Below are positions 25,406 through 34,604 of a stretch of 64,000 nucleotides of DNA, piece by piece. Origin of the DNA: Paraburkholderia bryophila (GTDB lineage: Bacteria; Pseudomonadota; Gammaproteobacteria; Burkholderiales; Burkholderiaceae); NCBI RefSeq assembly GCF_013409255.1, contig NZ_JACCAS010000001.1, positions 310,001 to 374,000 of the forward strand, given 5' to 3'. The notes below the pieces were generated by a model. That model was not told the origin of the DNA and ran no database searches. It saw nothing but the letters and a program-made list of their open reading frames with translations. A program made the translations under genes and the position numbers. Position 1 is the stretch's first letter; every line of letters starts with the position of its first letter.

Positions 25406-26533
25406 ATGAGTGACACCCCGCAGCCGCCGTTTTCCATCCTCTTCGTCGACGACGACGAGCTGTCGCGCAACCATTTCGCTCGCGCCATCCGCGCGGACTA
25501 CAACGTGCACGTCGCCGGCAGCGCGGACGAGGCCATGGCCGTGCTCGACCGCCACGGCGCGGAGATTGCCGTGCTGGTCACGGATTTCCGCATGCCCGGC
25601 CGCGACGGCGACGATCTGCTGCGCCACGTCGCGCATGAGTACCCACAGATCGTGCGGATTCTCGTGACCGCGTACGCCGATAAAGACCTGCTGCTGAAAA
25701 CCGTCAATACCGGTGAGATCTTCCGTATCCTCGAAAAGCCGTTGCGCACGGAGAAGGTCCGCGAGGTGCTGCAACTTGCCATGACGCGCTACGCCGAGCG
25801 GGAAACGCGTCAGCAACGCCTGCTGGCCATGGACGAAACGCTGGCCTTCCTGGCCCACGAACTGAACACCCCGCTGGCGACGATCTCGCTGTTCGCGCAA
25901 TCGGTCGGCAGCAATGTCGCGGAGCAATACGATCCGGAGCGCCAGAAGGAGATCGGTCACGCGGCCACGTCCATGCTTAATAACGCGCAGTATTGCCTGA
26001 CGCTGATCTCGTCGTTCTGGGCGACGGTGCACAAGAGCGGCGCGCAGCAATCGGCCTCGGGCGTGAGTCTGCGCGAAGTGACCGCGACGCGGCTGATCGC
26101 CACCTTGCTCGACACCTATCCGTTCGCCGCGTCGCAGCGCGACTGGATTCAGGTCGACGTGCAGGGCGATTTCGTGGTCCGCACCATGCCCAACTGCGTG
26201 GCGCTGGTGCTTTCTTCGCTGTTGTCCAATGCACTGCGCGCGCTTGAGACGACTGCCGCGCCTTTGCTGCGGCTCGAAGTCGTCGCAACGCCCGAGCCGG
26301 AAATCCGGGTTCGCGACAACGGTCCCGGCATCGCGCCGGAGATCAAGGCGCGTCTGATGCAGGACCCCGTCACCACGTATGCGGGTGCCGGCGGCCATGG
26401 CATGGGCATGATCTTTTGCAACCGCATCATGCAATCGTCCGGCGGCTCGCTGCGGATCGACTCCGCGCTCGGCGAGGGCACCACCGTGACCATGGCGTTT
26501 CCCGGCCATTTGTCGTCGACCGTGCGCGGATAG
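25406..26533 (+). CDS. Response regulator fused to histidine kinase
   Basis: 375 residues. An N-terminal receiver domain (about 8-125) has the acidic DDD pocket, phospho-acceptor Asp in VTDFRMPG, Thr in LVTAYAD and Lys in LEKPLR. A linker leads to a HisKA-like helix with the phospho-acceptor His in LAHELNTPLATI, and a C-terminal ATPase domain with N box (LLSNALRALE), DNGPGIAP and GGHGMGMIFCNRI. There is no membrane segment, so it is cytosolic and takes phosphate from a partner, or feeds back to one. No partner kinase or output regulator is adjacent. Confidence 0.9.
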   Translation: MSDTPQPPFSILFVDDDELSRNHFARAIRADYNVHVAGSADEAMAVLDRHGAEIAVLVTDFRMPGRDGDDLLRHVAHEYPQIVRILVTAYADKDLLLKTVNTGEIFRILEKPLRTEKVREVLQLAMTRYAERETRQQRLLAMDETLAFLAHELNTPLATISLFAQSVGSNVAEQYDPERQKEIGHAATSMLNNAQYCLTLISSFWATVHKSGAQQSASGVSLREVTATRLIATLLDTYPFAASQRDWIQVDVQGDFVVRTMPNCVALVLSSLLSNALRALETTAAPLLRLEVVATPEPEIRVRDNGPGIAPEIKARLMQDPVTTYAGAGGHGMGMIFCNRIMQSSGGSLRIDSALGEGTTVTMAFPGHLSSTVRG

Positions 26534-26684
26534 ATTCGCCGCGCGGCTGTTATGACATCCCCGACTTAGTAGCTGACAAATGCTTGGTTCGTGGCCTCCC
26601 GGCGCGCTGCTACAGTGGCCGCCACGCTGACGGGTGCGCCCGCAACGATCAAGAAAATCAACTGCTTGACCAAGGGGCTTTCAC

Positions 26685-27503
26685 ATGAAGAACTGGACTC
26701 GCCGTGCCGCCATGGCCGGACTGCTTTTGACGCTGGCGGGCGTCGCACACGCCGATCAACTCGACGACATCAAGAAGGCCGGCGTCTTGCGCGTCGCGAC
26801 ATTCGACAGCAATCCGCCGTTTGGTTTCGTCGATCCGAAGAGCAATCAGATTGTCGGTCTCGACGTCGACTATGCGCGCGCCGTCGCGGCGAAACTCGGT
26901 GTGAAGCTCGAGATTCAGCCCACCAATCCGGCCAACCGGATTGCGTTTCTGAAGTCGAACAAGGTCGATCTGGTCTTCGCGAACTTCACGATCACGGATG
27001 AGCGCAAGAAGGAGATCGACTTCAGCACGCCGTATTTCGCGTCGGGCACGCAGTTCATCGCGAAGAAGGGCGTATTGAAGTCGCCGCAGCAACTGGCGAG
27101 CCTGCGGATCGGCGCGGACAAGGGCACTACGAACGAACAGCAGGTCCGCGCGCAGTATCCGGCCGCGACCATCGTCGCTTACGACGACACGCCGTTCGCG
27201 TTCGCCGCGCTGCGCGCCGGCAACGTGCAGGCCATCACGCAGGACGGCCCGAAGCTGGTCGCGTTGCTGGCGAATGTGCCGGATAAGGACAAGTACGAGA
27301 TTCCGCCGTTCACGATCTCGAACGACTACGAAGGCGTCGGTGTGCCGAAGAACCAGCCGCGTCTGTTGAGCGTGGTCAACGAGACGTTGCAGGATCTGGA
27401 AGCGAAGGGTAACGCTTCGAAGATCTACGACCAGTGGTTCGGCCCGAAGAGCCGCGCGCCGCTGCCGCGTCTGTTCAGGATCGGCGATCCGCAGAAGAGC
27501 TGA
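26685..27503 (+). CDS. Amino-acid ABC transporter periplasmic binding protein
   Basis: 272 residues with a cleaved signal peptide (MKNWTRRAAMAGLLLTLAGVAHA). The solute-binding family 3 signature region is present (DVDYARAVAAKLGVKLEIQP). Arg in the TDERKKEIDFS segment is the typical alpha-carboxylate contact. It starts an operon with two permeases. A hairpin with a T-rich tail follows at 27549-27583, likely setting higher expression of this gene. Ligand is probably a polar amino acid. Confidence 0.9.
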   Translation: MKNWTRRAAMAGLLLTLAGVAHADQLDDIKKAGVLRVATFDSNPPFGFVDPKSNQIVGLDVDYARAVAAKLGVKLEIQPTNPANRIAFLKSNKVDLVFANFTITDERKKEIDFSTPYFASGTQFIAKKGVLKSPQQLASLRIGADKGTTNEQQVRAQYPAATIVAYDDTPFAFAALRAGNVQAITQDGPKLVALLANVPDKDKYEIPPFTISNDYEGVGVPKNQPRLLSVVNETLQDLEAKGNASKIYDQWFGPKSRAPLPRLFRIGDPQKS

Positions 27504-27548
27504 GCGAAGCGTTGAACCAGGCGCTAAGCACAGCGCGCTCACAGTCCG

Positions 27549-27583
27549 GCCCGCCGCGCATCTGACGGCGGGCTAATTTATTT
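27549..27583 (+). terminator. Intra-operon hairpin after the binding-protein gene
   Basis: Perfect 8-bp stem GCCCGCCG/CGGCGGGC with a 9-nt loop, followed by TAATTTATTT. It lies between the binding-protein gene and the permeases and probably attenuates read-through. Confidence 0.7.
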
Positions 27584-27607
27584 CTGCACGGCAATGGTTT
27601 CCAAACG

Positions 27608-28372
27608 ATGACGATGAACACGTGGCTCGAACCGCGCTACACGGCGTGGATCTGGCACGGCTTCGCGATGACGCTGGCGCTGTCGGCTTGTGTGATCGTG
27701 GGCGCGACGCTGCTGGGTTTCGGGCTGGCGCTCGCCCGCAGCGCGCCTTATGCGACCGTGCGCCGCGCGGCCGCTGCTTATGTGCTGATCTTCCGCAACT
27801 CGCCGTTGATCGTGCAACTGCTGTTCTGGTATTTCGGCGCGGCCGCGCTAATGCCGGAAAGCGTGATGAGCTGGCTGAATACGCCGCATGCGCTCACGCT
27901 CGGGCCGCTGACACTCGGCTGGCCGAGCTTCGAGTTTCTGGCCGGCTGGGTCGGCCTCACGTGCTACGCAACGACTTTTATCGGCGAGGAATTCCGCGCG
28001 GGGCTGCGCGGCGTGCGCGACGGTCAGCATCAGGCGGCCGCGGCGCTCGGACTGACGCGCTTCGCGGCGTTCCGCTATGTGATTCTGCCGCAGGCGGTGC
28101 GGATCGCGACGCCGCCGCTGGCCGGGCAATATATGAATATCGTCAAGAACTCGTCGCTGACCATGGCGATCGGGCTGGCCGAGTTGTCGTATTCGTCGCG
28201 CCAGGTCGAGACGGAAACGCTGAAGACGTTCCAGTCGTTCGGCATGGCAACGCTGCTTTACATCGCGACGATCGCCACGATTGAAATCGCGTTGCTGTTG
28301 CGGCAGCGCAATGGCGCTCACGGTGCTCGCAGTGCTCGGGGTGCTCACGCCGCGCGCAGAGGCCGCGCATGA
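27608..28372 (+). CDS. Polar amino-acid ABC transporter permease (GltJ/HisQ type)
   Basis: 254 residues with about five membrane segments and the permease EAA-type loop (RDGQHQAAAALGLTRFAAFRYVILPQAVRIATPPL). The N-terminal HisM-type signature (LIFRNSPLIVQLLFWYF) is clear. The low-complexity tail (GAHGARSARGAHAARRG) is unusual and overlaps the next gene by ATGA. It needs an ATPase that is not encoded nearby. Confidence 0.9.
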   Translation: MTMNTWLEPRYTAWIWHGFAMTLALSACVIVGATLLGFGLALARSAPYATVRRAAAAYVLIFRNSPLIVQLLFWYFGAAALMPESVMSWLNTPHALTLGPLTLGWPSFEFLAGWVGLTCYATTFIGEEFRAGLRGVRDGQHQAAAALGLTRFAAFRYVILPQAVRIATPPLAGQYMNIVKNSSLTMAIGLAELSYSSRQVETETLKTFQSFGMATLLYIATIATIEIALLLRQRNGAHGARSARGAHAARRGRA

Positions 28373-29055
28373 ACGCGCCCGACTGGCTGCCTATTCTCCG
28401 TTACCTGCTGCTCGGCACGTTTCCCGATGGCCCGCTCGGCGGCGTCGCGCTGACCGTGGTGTTGACGCTGGCATCGGCGTCGTTATCGGCGCTGCTCGGC
28501 CTGGCCGGCGGCGTCGCATTGGCCATGACGCGCGGCATCGCGCATATCGTGCTGCTCACCGTGGTGGGTTTGTTTCGCGCGATTCCCGTGCTGATGCTGA
28601 TCTTCTGGACCTTCTTCCTGATGCCCGTGCTGCTGCATGCGGATGTTCCCGGACTCGCGACCGTGGTATGTGCGCTCGCGCTGATCGGCGGCGCCTATCT
28701 GTCGCATTCGGTGCAGGCGGGCATCGTCGCGATCGGCGACGGGCAGTGGCAGGCGGCGCTGTCGCTCGGCATGACGCGCGGTCAGGCGCTGCGTTACGTG
28801 CTGTTGCCGCAAGCGGTGCGGGTGATGACGCCGTCGTTCGTCAACCAATGGGTGTCGCTGATCAAGGACACGTCGCTGGCCTATATCGTCGGCGTGCCGG
28901 AGTTCACGTTTCTCGCGAATCAGGTCAATAACCGGCTGATGGTTTATCCCGCGCAGATCTTTCTGTTCGTCGGGCTGGTGTATCTGGTGCTGTGCTGCAC
29001 CTTTCAATGGGCCGTGACGCGCGTGCTGAGCGCACGCTTCGAGACGCCTCGCTAA
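28369..29055 (+). CDS. Polar amino-acid ABC transporter permease (GltK/HisM type)
   Basis: 228 residues; HisM-type segment (GLFRAIPVLMLIFWTFFL) and EAA loop (GDGQWQAALSLGMTRGQALRYVLLPQAVRVMTP). The ATG at 28369 overlaps the previous stop. It pairs with the preceding permease as the membrane heterodimer. The operon ends here and the next gene is a signalling protein, so the ATPase is encoded elsewhere, as sometimes seen when transporters share one. Confidence 0.9.
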   Translation: MNAPDWLPILRYLLLGTFPDGPLGGVALTVVLTLASASLSALLGLAGGVALAMTRGIAHIVLLTVVGLFRAIPVLMLIFWTFFLMPVLLHADVPGLATVVCALALIGGAYLSHSVQAGIVAIGDGQWQAALSLGMTRGQALRYVLLPQAVRVMTPSFVNQWVSLIKDTSLAYIVGVPEFTFLANQVNNRLMVYPAQIFLFVGLVYLVLCCTFQWAVTRVLSARFETPR

Positions 29056-29187
29056 CGAGGCAAAGCGCGGCGTGTATCGAGCCGCAAACCGCGCCGCCAA
29101 GCGCGTTTGACGTGGATCAAGGTGAGCGGGGGTGGGCGCTGGTACTGTCGGCGCCATCTCAGAATTGCGACCTCATCCCGTCAAGCC

Positions 29188-31797
29188 ATGGCTCATCACA
29201 CGCTGGATATCGAAATCGGGCGGCTGGTCTCCGGCTCGATGCTGGAGTGCTCGCCGCACACGTCGATTCACGACGCCGCCCACTGCATGGCGGAGCAGCG
29301 ACGCAGCGCGATCGTCGTGATGGACAGGCAACGCGCGGTCGGCATCTGGACCGAGCACGACGCGCTGGCGCTGGCCGACGACACCGACGTCCACGCCACG
29401 CCGGTCGAAGCCGTGATGAGCCAGCCGGTGATGTCGTTGCCGCAGCACACGCGCCTGGGCGACGCCGCGCTGCACTTCAGGAACAGCGGCATTCGCCATT
29501 GCCTCGTGGTCGACGACCAGGGGCACTCGCTCGGCATCCTCACGCAGACCGACTTTGTGATGAATCAGGGCGCCGAGTACTTCCTGCGGATGAAGTCGAT
29601 CGAATCGATCAAGGCCGCCGCGCCGGTGCTGGTCGATCACGCGCTGTGCGTGAAGGAAGCCATGCGTTTGATGCGCGCGCAACGACTGAGCGCGGTGGTG
29701 GTCGCGTATCCGGACGGCGTGCACGGCATTCTGACCGAGCGCGATATCGTCGGTCTGGTCGCGAACGGCGCGACGAACGGCACGGTGGGTTGCCATGCGA
29801 GCCGGCCGCTGCGGTGCTTGCGCCAGTCGCAGAGTCTGTATGCGGCGCGCCAGTATCTGATCGAGCATCGCATGCGCCATGTCGGCATTCTCGACGGGCA
29901 CGACGTATTGATCGGCGTGCTGGGTCTCGCCGACATTCTCAACGACATCGAACACGAGTACGTGCAGGAGTTGCAGATCGCGCTGCGCGAGCGCGACGAC
30001 GCGTTGTTCGAGTCGCGCTACAACCTGCGCCTTGCCGACCGGGTGGTCGAATCGTCACTTGACGGCGTGATGGTGACCGATCTGCACGGCACCATCGAAC
30101 GGGTCAATCCGGCTTTCACGAGACTGACCGGCTACGCGAAGTCCGACGTAGTGGGGCGCAACGCCAACCTGCTGAGCTCCGGACGCCAGCCGCCGGGCTT
30201 CTATCGCGATCTTTGGCAACACCTGCAGGAAGCCGGGCATTGGCAAGGCGAAATCTGGAACCGCAAGAAGAGCGGCGAGTTGTACCTGGAATATCTGTCG
30301 ATCTCCGGTATCTGCGACGAAACCGGCCGCTGCACGCATTACGCCGCGATCTTTTCGGATATCACGGGGCGCCGGCTGGCGGAGGAGCGGCTGAGTTACC
30401 TGGCCACGCACGACGCGCTGACCGGCCTGCCGAATCGCACGCTGTTCAGCGAACGCCTCGGTCACGCGATGGCGCGCGCGCAGCGCAGCGGCAAACGGGT
30501 CGCGGTGATGTTTCTCGATCTCGACCGCTTCAAGCTGATCAACGACACGCTCGGCCACGGCATCGGCGACGAAACGCTGAAGGTGATCGCCGAGCGGCTC
30601 AAACACGGCGTGCGTGAAACCGATACGGTCGCGCGCTTAGGCGGCGACGAGTTCACGATCGTCGCTGAAGACATTGAAGATATCCGCCATGTCGGCAAGA
30701 TCGCGCAATCGCTGCTCGAGGTGATCGGCCGGCCGATCGGGGTTGGCGCGCAGAGCGTGTTCGTGACGCCGAGCATCGGCATCAGCATGTTTCCCGACGA
30801 CGGCACCGATCCGAAGCAACTGCTGATGCAGGCGGATCGCGCCATGTACGAAGCCAAGGAGGTCGGCAAGAACAACTTCCAGTTCTTCGCGGCGACGATG
30901 ACTTCGTCGGCGAAAGAGCGGATCGTGCTCGAAGGCGAATTGCGTCAGGCGCTGCTGGCCGGGGAATTCCGTCTGCACTACCAGCCCGAATACGACCTGC
31001 GCACGGGTGCCATGACCGGCGTGGAAGCGCTGGTCCGCTGGCAGCATCCGCAGCGAGGGTTGATTGGGCCCGACCAGTTTATTCCGGCCGCGGAAGAGTC
31101 GGCGCTGATCGTGCCGATCGGCGGCTGGGTGCTGCGCGAAGCGTGCCGCCAGGCGCGCGCGTGGCTCGACGAAGGATTCGAGTTCGGACGTATTGCCGTG
31201 AACCTGTCCGGCAAGCAGTGTCGTCACGACGGTTTTCTGCACGAGGTGGCCCGTGTGTTGAGCGACACGGGTTTGCCGGCGCAGCGCTTGCAGTTCGAAC
31301 TGGTCGAGAGCATGGCCATGACCGGCCGCGAGGAAACCGCCGCGTTGCTGGGTGAACTGGCGCGTCGCGGCATCAGTCTCGCGATCGACGACTTCGGCAC
31401 CGGCTACTCGGCGTTCGCCTATTTGCAGAGCCTGCCGGTGGACACGCTGAAGATCGACCGCTCGTTTCTCGCGCAGATCGGACCCGGCACCACCGACGGC
31501 GCGATCGTGCGCGCGATCGTCGCGATGGCCAAGGCGCTCGGTATCACGGTCGTGGCCGAAGGCGTCGAATACGACGCGCAGTGGCGCTTTTTGCGCGAGA
31601 TTGGCTGTGATCGCGCGCAGGGTTATCTGCTGGGCCGGCCGGTCCCCGCCGAGCAGTTGATCCGCACCACGCACGACGCGCGCTATGCGCCGTGTGCCGC
31701 GCTGGCGAGCGAGCGCGGGAGACTCGCCGGCGAGCTCGAAACCGCAACCGAACCGGCCTCGCTGCACGTATCACTGCAGGCCTCACACCAGGCGTAA
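29188..31797 (+). CDS. CBS-PAS-GGDEF-EAL c-di-GMP enzyme
   Basis: 869 residues without a membrane segment. Two CBS pairs (about 8-130 and 135-255) that usually bind adenine nucleotides are followed by a PAS domain (about 280-400), GGDEF (about 405-565) and EAL (about 585-850). The cyclase site GGDEF is intact and an inhibitory I-site RETD lies five residues before it. The EAL site is intact (EALVRWQHP, DDFGTGYSAF). Both activities are therefore possible. It is 15 bp upstream of an Aer-like chemoreceptor, suggesting joint control of motility by energy state. ATG 29188 is chosen because the frame upstream has no start or ribosome site. Confidence 0.92.
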   Translation: MAHHTLDIEIGRLVSGSMLECSPHTSIHDAAHCMAEQRRSAIVVMDRQRAVGIWTEHDALALADDTDVHATPVEAVMSQPVMSLPQHTRLGDAALHFRNSGIRHCLVVDDQGHSLGILTQTDFVMNQGAEYFLRMKSIESIKAAAPVLVDHALCVKEAMRLMRAQRLSAVVVAYPDGVHGILTERDIVGLVANGATNGTVGCHASRPLRCLRQSQSLYAARQYLIEHRMRHVGILDGHDVLIGVLGLADILNDIEHEYVQELQIALRERDDALFESRYNLRLADRVVESSLDGVMVTDLHGTIERVNPAFTRLTGYAKSDVVGRNANLLSSGRQPPGFYRDLWQHLQEAGHWQGEIWNRKKSGELYLEYLSISGICDETGRCTHYAAIFSDITGRRLAEERLSYLATHDALTGLPNRTLFSERLGHAMARAQRSGKRVAVMFLDLDRFKLINDTLGHGIGDETLKVIAERLKHGVRETDTVARLGGDEFTIVAEDIEDIRHVGKIAQSLLEVIGRPIGVGAQSVFVTPSIGISMFPDDGTDPKQLLMQADRAMYEAKEVGKNNFQFFAATMTSSAKERIVLEGELRQALLAGEFRLHYQPEYDLRTGAMTGVEALVRWQHPQRGLIGPDQFIPAAEESALIVPIGGWVLREACRQARAWLDEGFEFGRIAVNLSGKQCRHDGFLHEVARVLSDTGLPAQRLQFELVESMAMTGREETAALLGELARRGISLAIDDFGTGYSAFAYLQSLPVDTLKIDRSFLAQIGPGTTDGAIVRAIVAMAKALGITVVAEGVEYDAQWRFLREIGCDRAQGYLLGRPVPAEQLIRTTHDARYAPCAALASERGRLAGELETATEPASLHVSLQASHQA

Positions 31798-31812
31798 CAA
31801 GCGACATACCCC

Positions 31813-33432
31813 ATGCGTGAAAATCTCCCGATCACCGATGAAGAGTACGTGCTGTCCGAACTGGACGTGATCATCACCCGCACGGATCTGACGGGCAACA
31901 TCGTCTACGCCAACGAAGCGTTCCTGCGCAGCAGCGGCTATCCGCATGCCGAGGTGATCGGCAAGCCGCAGAATATCGTCCGTCACCCGGACATGCCCGA
32001 GGAAGCGTATCGGGACTTGTGGGAAACCATTGGCGGCGATCGGCCGTGGACCGGCGTGGTCAAGAATCGCCGCAAGCAGGGCGGGTATTACTGGGTGCTC
32101 GCCAATGTCACGCCGGTGTTCGAGAAGGGCGAGAAGGTCGGCTATATGTCGGTGCGCACGAAGCCGTCCGACGAGCAGATCGCGCGGGCCGACCACCTGT
32201 ACGAGAGGCTCAATTCGCCCTCCGGCCACAAGCTGCGTTTGTCCGGCGGAACGGTGATTCGCACCGGCTTGGCCGGTGTCGCGGACCGCTTGCTGCGCCT
32301 GCCGGTCAATCTGCGCGTGTGGGCCACCATGGCGATGCTGATCGCCGTGATCCTGCTGCAAACGCTCGTCGCGAGTGGTTGGGTGCTGCCGCGCGTGCCG
32401 CCGCTCTGGCAGGCCCTGGGGCTGGCCGGCGTGGGGACGGGACTCGCGCTCGCCTGCGGCGTCTATCTGACGCGCAACCTGCTGATGCCACTGCAGGCGC
32501 TCAACGCAGGCGCCTTGAGCGTGTTGAACGGCCACATCCAGCAGCGGTTTCCGGAACGCGGCGATGCGCAGACCCGCATGCTGGGCCGGATGCTGAACCA
32601 GATGAACGCGAAGCTGGTCGGCGTGCTGATCGACGCCAAGATTTCAATCGATGCGATCCGCGACAAGACCCACGAATTCGCGCGCGGCAACAACGATCTA
32701 GCCACCCGTACCGACGAACAGGCGAGCGCGATCGATCAGACCACCGCCAGCCTCGCCGAGATCACGGAGACGGCGGAACAGAATGCGCTCGGTGCGGAGC
32801 GCGCCAACACGTCCGGGCGGCAGACGGCGGAAACCGCCGAGGTCGCGGCCGGCGAGGTGCAGAAGACGGTCGCCGTGATGGAGCGCGTGCGCGAGCATTC
32901 GCGCAAGATTTCGGACATCACGTCGGTGATCGACGCGATTGCGTTTCAGACCAATATCATCGCGCTGAACGCGTCGGTGGAAGCGGCGCGCGCGGGGCAA
33001 TACGGACGCGGCTTCGCGGTGGTGGCGTCGGAGGTGCGCAGTCTCGCGCAACGCGCGGCCGGCGCCGCGAAGGAAATCAAAACCTTGATCGAGACGTCGC
33101 TGCATACGGTCACCACGGCCTCGCAAACGGCGGCGCGTGCTGGCGAGACGATGAATACCGTCGAGCAGACCGTCACGCAATTGACCCGCACGCTGTACGA
33201 CATCGCGCTCGCGAGTCGCGGCCAGAGCGTGCAGATCGCGCAGATCAACGAGGCGGTCGGGCAGGTGGCCGGGCTGACCCAGCGCAATGCGGCGCTGGTC
33301 GAACAGTCGGCGGTGGCGTCGACCGATCTTCAGCAGCAGACGCAGTCGCTAGAGTCGGCGATGAGTATTTTTCATTTGCGTAGCGAGACGCGTGGTGACG
33401 TGGGCAGTGAGGAAACGGCCGAGGCGGCATAA
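31813..33432 (+). CDS. Aer-like methyl-accepting chemoreceptor with PAS sensor
   Basis: 539 residues. An N-terminal Aer-type PAS domain (about 1-120; GNIVYANEAFLRSSGYPHAEVIG, PDMPEEAYRDLW) binds FAD in E. coli Aer. Two membrane segments (about 167-190 and 198-218), a HAMP linker and a long signalling coiled coil with the conserved hairpin tip (IAFQTNIIALNASVEAARAG at about 376-395) follow. It probably senses redox or oxygen through the PAS domain. It is co-directional with and 15 bp after the c-di-GMP enzyme. Confidence 0.92.
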   Translation: MRENLPITDEEYVLSELDVIITRTDLTGNIVYANEAFLRSSGYPHAEVIGKPQNIVRHPDMPEEAYRDLWETIGGDRPWTGVVKNRRKQGGYYWVLANVTPVFEKGEKVGYMSVRTKPSDEQIARADHLYERLNSPSGHKLRLSGGTVIRTGLAGVADRLLRLPVNLRVWATMAMLIAVILLQTLVASGWVLPRVPPLWQALGLAGVGTGLALACGVYLTRNLLMPLQALNAGALSVLNGHIQQRFPERGDAQTRMLGRMLNQMNAKLVGVLIDAKISIDAIRDKTHEFARGNNDLATRTDEQASAIDQTTASLAEITETAEQNALGAERANTSGRQTAETAEVAAGEVQKTVAVMERVREHSRKISDITSVIDAIAFQTNIIALNASVEAARAGQYGRGFAVVASEVRSLAQRAAGAAKEIKTLIETSLHTVTTASQTAARAGETMNTVEQTVTQLTRTLYDIALASRGQSVQIAQINEAVGQVAGLTQRNAALVEQSAVASTDLQQQTQSLESAMSIFHLRSETRGDVGSEETAEAA

Positions 33433-33467
33433 GAGGCCGGCGCGCCACCCACTCACGCACGCCGCGC

Positions 33468-34355
33468 CTATCCCGCGTTGCTCGCCTGCAACCAGTTCAA
33501 CAGCGGGTTGAGCTTCTCCCGGTATTCATTGCGCGGCGGATGCACCAGGTAATACCCGGCACCGGTTTCCACGACCCGTTTGAACGGCGTCACGAGCGAG
33601 CCGCTCGCCAGATTTTCACCCACCAGATTCAGATCGCCCAGCGCGACCCCAAGCCCGCGCACCGCGGCGCTGAACGCGAGGTCGAGCGTATCGAAGACCT
33701 GTTCGCGATACGTGTGAGCGGCCAGGTTGCCTTCCTGCTGCAACCACAACATCCAGCCACGCCGGCCGAAGCTCGAATGCAGCAGCGTGTGCTGCTTCAG
33801 GTCTTCGGGCTCGACGAGCGGCGGCGTGCCGCTTGCGATTTGCGGCGAGCAGACGGGGGTCAACCGCTCGCGCATCAGACAGGTCGATTCGAGCCCTTCC
33901 CAGTTGCCGGTGCCGAACAGGATCGCCGCGTCGAGTGTGCCTTCGCCGAAATTCGTGGGCAGGAACCAGGCCGTGTCGATATTCAACTGCGTGCCGGGCA
34001 CCTGCGCATAGAAGTCGGACAGGCGCGGCAGCAGCCAGCGCGCGGCGAGCGTGGGCGTGACGCGCAACGTGATGGTCTGACCGCCCGTGTTCGTGATGTG
34101 CATGGAGCGCCGCGCGGTGGCCAGCAATTCCTCGACGATCGGCACCAGCCGCTGACACGCCGACGTGGGCACGACCATGCGTGTGTGCCGGACGAACAGC
34201 GCACAGCCGAAATACTCCTCGATCTGCTGGATATGCCGGCTGACCGCACTCTGGCTCAGGAACAGTTGCTGTGACGCGGCCGTGAAATTGCCGCAGCGCG
34301 CCACCACCAGCAGCGTCTGCAGCACATTGAACGGCGGATAGCGTTCGATTTTCAT
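33468..34355 (-). CDS. LysR family regulator, divergent from NodB-like genes
   Basis: 295 residues; LysR helix-turn-helix (FTAASQQLFLSQSAVSRHIQQ) and a substrate-binding C-terminal domain. It belongs to the GcvA-like branch (TLAARWLLPRLSDFYAQVP). ATG 34355 is chosen; longer frames upstream lack a start context. A 250-bp AT-richer gap (34356-34604) separates it from the divergent hydrolase operon and should hold its binding site, including TTACCGTTTGCC-type sequence, although I cannot define an operator by eye. It is the likely activator of the 34605-38819 operon. Confidence 0.88.
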   Translation of the reverse strand: MKIERYPPFNVLQTLLVVARCGNFTAASQQLFLSQSAVSRHIQQIEEYFGCALFVRHTRMVVPTSACQRLVPIVEELLATARRSMHITNTGGQTITLRVTPTLAARWLLPRLSDFYAQVPGTQLNIDTAWFLPTNFGEGTLDAAILFGTGNWEGLESTCLMRERLTPVCSPQIASGTPPLVEPEDLKQHTLLHSSFGRRGWMLWLQQEGNLAAHTYREQVFDTLDLAFSAAVRGLGVALGDLNLVGENLASGSLVTPFKRVVETGAGYYLVHPPRNEYREKLNPLLNWLQASNAG

Positions 34356-34604
34356 TGATGCATATCCTGCATGGTAACCATGAGATTTTACCGTTTGCCG
34401 TCGGTAAATTGGCGGCCTTAAATCACACCCAGGTTCTGAACGACGACGCGCGCGGCGGCGCGTCACAGATGCCCTCCGTATGGCGTGAAAGTCAGGCGGG
34501 GCAGCCACCGGCAGGATTCTACCGATTTTCATCTGAAGCGAGTTTGCATGAACGCATGGATTGTCTGCGTGGCGCTGTCACGCCTGTACGGAACGTGGTG
34601 AGCG

